Part shown: piece after piece, positions 59,750 through 64,000 of the stretch
How positions within the stretch are numbered: the first letter of the stretch is position 1
How the letters are laid out: each line of letters starts with the position of its first letter
Assembly (NCBI GenBank): GCA_049323795.1
Contig: JBMOOH010000001.1
Span: 150,700-214,699 of the forward strand
Source of the DNA: JAOADN01 sp049323795
GTDB taxonomy: Bacteria > Pseudomonadota > Alphaproteobacteria > Rhodobacterales > Rhodobacteraceae
DNA length: 64,000 bases
Direction: 5' to 3'
Translations under genes and position numbers: made by a program
Notes under the pieces: model-generated
What the model saw: the letters and a program-made list of their open reading frames with translations, nothing else
What the model was told of the DNA's origin: nothing
Databases searched by the model: none

Positions 59750-60949
59750 TCACGGCTCAAGCCGGAAGAAGAGCGCCTTCAGATAGGCGGTTTCGGCGAG
59801 GTGCGGCAGGGTCGGGTGGTCCGGCCCGGCAAAGCCGGTGTGGAGAAGCTGCATCCGGCGGCCCGCGCGACCGATGCCGCGCGCCGAGGCCGAGCGGAAC
59901 TGGGACAGGTCGGCCGCGTGCGAGCAGGAACAGAGGCAGAGGTATCCCCCCGGCGCGACGAGCGGCGCGGCAAGGCGCGCGAGGCGCTCGTAGGCCCGCA
60001 GCCCCGCCGCGAGCGCCTGGCGGGTCGGGGCGAAGGCGGGAGGGTCGCAGATGACCAGACCGAACCGCCGGCCCTCGGCGGCGAACGCCTCCATCGCGGC
60101 GAAGGCGTCGGACCTGAGCGTGGTGAAGCGCCCCTCCGTTCCCGATGCCTCGGCCCCCCTCCGGGCGAGGTCGAGCGCCGGGGCGGAGCCGTCCACCGCC
60201 TGCGCCGATGCTGCCCCCGCGGCGAGCGCCGCGAGGCCGAAGCCGCCGACATGGGCGAAGACGTCGAGCACGTCCTGCCCGGCCGCGAGCCGCGCCGCGA
60301 AGGCGTGGTTGTCGCGCTGGTCGTAGAAGAGCCCGGTCTTCTGCCCCCCGAGGAGATCGGCCATGTAGGTCGCGCCGTTCATCGGCACCGGAACGGGGCC
60401 GTCGAGCCGGCCGCAAAGCAGCGTCGTCTCCTCGGGCAGGCCCTCGAGCGCGCGGGCCCGGCCGGCGCCGTTCTTGACGACCGTGACGACGCCCGCGACC
60501 GAACCGAGCGCGGCCGCGAGCGCGTCGAGATGGACCTCGGCCCAGGCGGCGTTGGGCTGCAGGACGGCCGCATCGCCGAAACGGTCGATGACGACGCCGG
60601 GCAGGCCGTCGGCCTCGGCATGGACGAGACGGTGGAACGGCCGGTCGTAGAGCCGGTTGCGCAGTTCGGCGGCGCGGGCGATGCGGGCGGCGATCCAGGC
60701 GGGTGTGACACGGGCCGAGGGATCGCGGTCCATCACCCGGGCGATGATGCGCGAGGCGGGGTTTACCGTGACGAGGGCCAGCGGGCGGCGCTCGCCGTCC
60801 TCGAGGACAGCGAAGGCACCGGGAGCGAGCCCCTGCGTCCGCCGGTCGGTGACCAGTTCGTCCGAATAGATCCAGGGGAAGCCGTGGCGGATCGCGCGCG
60901 CCTCGGCCTTGGGGCGGAGCCGGACCACCGGCAGATCTGCGTCGGACAT
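59750..60949 (-). CDS. rlmI: 23S rRNA m5C methyltransferase RlmI-like
   Basis: The enzyme methylates a cytosine of 23S rRNA using SAM. The 399-residue product has an N-terminal PUA domain (RLRPKAEARAIRHGFPWIYS), EVHLDALAAALGSV, the RlmI/YccW block LLGGQKTGLFYDQRDNH, the SAM motif VLDVFAHVGGFGLAAL and the catalytic region LVICDPPAFAPTRQAL with the cysteine-rich YLCLCSCSHAADL. Full length. ATG 60949 gives MSDADLPVVRLRP. The name RlmI is by family resemblance. Confidence 0.9.
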   Translation of the reverse strand: MSDADLPVVRLRPKAEARAIRHGFPWIYSDELVTDRRTQGLAPGAFAVLEDGERRPLALVTVNPASRIIARVMDRDPSARVTPAWIAARIARAAELRNRLYDRPFHRLVHAEADGLPGVVIDRFGDAAVLQPNAAWAEVHLDALAAALGSVAGVVTVVKNGAGRARALEGLPEETTLLCGRLDGPVPVPMNGATYMADLLGGQKTGLFYDQRDNHAFAARLAAGQDVLDVFAHVGGFGLAALAAGAASAQAVDGSAPALDLARRGAEASGTEGRFTTLRSDAFAAMEAFAAEGRRFGLVICDPPAFAPTRQALAAGLRAYERLARLAAPLVAPGGYLCLCSCSHAADLSQFRSASARGIGRAGRRMQLLHTGFAGPDHPTLPHLAETAYLKALFFRLEP

Positions 60950-61143
60950 GGGGCTTCCCGCTTTCCGCCGTCCGCTCCTTCCGGACGAACGCCACCGCAG
61001 ATAGCCGGTCCCGCCGCCGGCGGAAAGGGGCCGCCGGCCGGAAAGGCCGGGCCGGCCCCTTGCCGCGGCAGCGCCGCCGCCGCAGAATGGCTGCGGGCGA
61101 TCCGCCACCGAGCCGCCGCCCGAGCCGCCGCGCGAAGGCCGTT

Positions 61144-61155
61144 GTTAGCGCTAAC
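61144..61155. promoter_or_regulatory. LacI-type operator before edd-eda
   Basis: GTTAGCGCTAAC is a perfect 12-base palindrome with the central CG and TTAG...CTAA arms typical of LacI/GalR-family sites. It lies about 75 bases upstream of the edd ATG in the 279-base gap after rlmI. Regulation of edd-eda by a gluconate- or sugar-phosphate-sensing LacI protein is inferred; no such regulator gene is in the window. Confidence 0.65.
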
Positions 61156-61228
61156 GCGATGTGCTAGGGCCCGGGCAGGAACGGCAGGATCCGACCCGCC
61201 GTGCCGATCCGGTCCCGAAGGAATGACG

Positions 61229-63034
<1,806 letters not shown>

Positions 63035-63061
63035 CGCCGGATCGGGGACGGAGGACGGCAG

Positions 63062-63712
63062 ATGACACCGACGGAGATGAGCCGCGAGGCGGCCCGGATC
63101 TGCGCGCTGGCGCCGGTGGTTCCGGTGCTGGTGGTCGATCATCTGGGTTCCGCGAAGAACCTCGCGGAAGCCCTTGTTGCGGGGGGGCTTCCAGCGCTGG
63201 AGGTGACGCTCCGCACGGCCGTCGCGCTCGACGCGATCCGGGCGATGGCCGAGGTTGCGGGGGCCGTCGTCGGGGCGGGAACGCTGCTCACCCCCGGCGA
63301 CGTGAAGGCGGCCAGGGCTGCCGGCGCGCGCTTCGGCGTCTCGCCCGGGGCGACGGACCGCATCATCGGCGCCTGCGAGGACGAGGGGCTGCCGCTTCTG
63401 CCGGGCGCCGCGACGGCCACCGAGATCATGGCGCTTCTGGAGCGGGGCTTCACCCTGCAGAAGTTCTTCCCGGCCGAGGCGGTGGGCGGCGTCAAGGCGC
63501 TCGGCGCCTACGCCTCGCCGCTGCCGCAGGTGCGGTTCTGTCCGACCGGCGGCATCGGGCTGAAGACCGCGCCCGACTACCTGACGCTTCCCAACACGCT
63601 CTGCGTGGGCGGAAGCTGGGTCGCGCCGAAGGACAGGGTCGCGGCGGGCGACTGGGCGGCGATCAGGGCGCTGGCCGCCGGGGCGGCGGCGCTCGGCCGG
63701 TCAGTAGCATGA
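63062..63712 (+). CDS. eda: KDPG aldolase
   Basis: Eda splits KDPG into pyruvate and glyceraldehyde 3-phosphate. The 216-residue product has E47 in LPALEVTLRT, GAGTLLTPGDV, the Schiff-base K134 in TLQKFFPAEA and the phosphate-binding CPTGGIGLKTAPDYL. It is downstream of edd in the same operon. The last 12 bases overlap the convergent cysteine-rich gene. Confidence 0.96.
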   Translation: MTPTEMSREAARICALAPVVPVLVVDHLGSAKNLAEALVAGGLPALEVTLRTAVALDAIRAMAEVAGAVVGAGTLLTPGDVKAARAAGARFGVSPGATDRIIGACEDEGLPLLPGAATATEIMALLERGFTLQKFFPAEAVGGVKALGAYASPLPQVRFCPTGGIGLKTAPDYLTLPNTLCVGGSWVAPKDRVAAGDWAAIRALAAGAAALGRSVA

Positions 63713-64000
63713 GCCGTTGTCGCCGTAGCAGTTGGTGCCGTTCGGGCAGCACCAGCTGAGCGAGGGGCTGGCGCAGCCGACATCGCCGGAGGAGCAGCAG
63801 AAGGATTCGCCCCGCGCGGGGTTGATGTAGCAGTCCGGCTGGTCCTGCGGGCAGGAACAGTCCGGGTCGCTGCAGCTGCAGCCCTGGGCCATGACGCGGG
63901 CGGGCAGCGCGGTGGCGAGCGCGGCGACCGAGAATGCACGGAGGAAGAAGAGAAGGAACGCCCGGCGCGCCGCTGCGGGGCCGGCTTCGCGGGCGAGGAC
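63701..64000 (-). CDS. Secreted cysteine-rich protein, 3' part (runs off right edge)
   Basis: The visible 99 codons encode a signal-peptide-like stretch (AFLLFFLRAFSVAALATALP, then ARVMAQG) and a mature part of about 60 residues with 12 cysteines, including CSCSDPDCSC, FCCSSGDVGCASP and WCCPNGTNCYGDNGSCY. The paired CC and WCCP-x-G-x2-C pattern recalls granulin-type disulfide modules. The start is beyond base 64000, since no start codon lies in the visible frame before the hydrophobic stretch. Function unknown. The internal ATG at 63892 would remove the signal and is unlikely to be the start. Confidence 0.72.
   Translation of the reverse strand, partial: VLAREAGPAAARRAFLLFFLRAFSVAALATALPARVMAQGCSCSDPDCSCPQDQPDCYINPARGESFCCSSGDVGCASPSLSWCCPNGTNCYGDNGSCY

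Noticed and set aside
59593..59760. N-terminal extension of the PIN protein through the 15-bp repeat
   Set aside because: Adds only Arg-Pro repeats; family members begin at the PIN strand itself. Kept as an alternative in the findings, not as the gene start.
63577..63939. 120-codon minus-strand frame over eda and the cysteine-rich gene
   Set aside because: Alternative frame without cysteines or motifs; eda and the cysteine-rich frame account for the sequence.

Overview
The window is a stretch of GC-rich chromosome from an alphaproteobacterium, most likely Rhodobacterales (Rhodobacteraceae/Paracoccaceae). The evidence is gene order and gene types: nifR3(dusB)-ntrB-ntrC-ntrY-ntrX-hfq-hflX, a fused ispDF, the yceD-rpmF-plsX-fabH-ihfA-merR block, a SciP-type cell-cycle regulator, the long alphaproteobacterial dCTP deaminase, a DksA with one cysteine, and a GTTC-N7-GTTC SOS box. 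Genus was not determined. I see no insertion sequence, prophage, CRISPR array, rRNA operon or replication origin. One tRNA (Pro, GGG) is present.

Layout. 1-8.2 kb (minus strand): nitrogen regulation, with hfq and a partial hflX at the left edge. 8.5-10.6 kb: isoprenoid and phospholipid enzymes and a CinA-type amidase in overlapping frames. 10.8-13.5 kb: ratA, hpt, a small membrane protein, a 5'-truncated diheme cytochrome c and DUF1638. 13.6-15.9 kb: a corrinoid protein and a radical SAM protein behind an SOS box. 16-20 kb: mnmA, sciP, sufE, a lipoprotein and rnd. 20.2-25.3 kb: a CoA transferase, a GST and a corrinoid-reactivating (RACo-like) protein, then a decayed ECF sigma/anti-sigma/fasciclin locus. 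25.4-28.6 kb: uup, olsB, bamE. 28.8-34.3 kb: the fatty-acid/ribosome block, merR, tRNA-Pro and dcd. 34.4-36.6 kb: a LysR regulator divergent from gcdH. 36.6-42.5 kb: a five-gene minus-strand envelope/glycosyltransferase operon of unknown product. 42.7-48.7 kb: a polyamine-type ABC importer with a metallo-hydrolase, a TetR regulator and an atypical SDR. 48.7-55.5 kb: dgt, an MFS transporter, an ErpA-like protein, an uncharacterised protein, xthA, an FAD monooxygenase and dksA. 56-60.9 kb: a GST, a DUF2927 lipoprotein, a 54-residue membrane protein, an M48 protease, a PIN-domain toxin and rlmI. 61.1-63.7 kb: edd-eda (Entner-Doudoroff) behind a LacI-type palindrome. The right edge holds the 3' part of a secreted cysteine-rich protein.

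How the genes fit together. Most genes are core metabolism and housekeeping. The less ordinary parts are: (i) the corrinoid protein, DUF1638 and RACo-like genes, which look like pieces of the split, RACo-reactivated methionine synthase reported from roseobacters; (ii) NtrC and NtrX that both lack the sigma-54 contact loop; (iii) the envelope operon at 36.6-42.5 kb, the best candidate here for an undescribed system; (iv) several genes caught in decay (sigma factor, anti-sigma, fasciclin, cytochrome c, esterase); and (v) many 12-15 bp tandem duplications inside and between genes.
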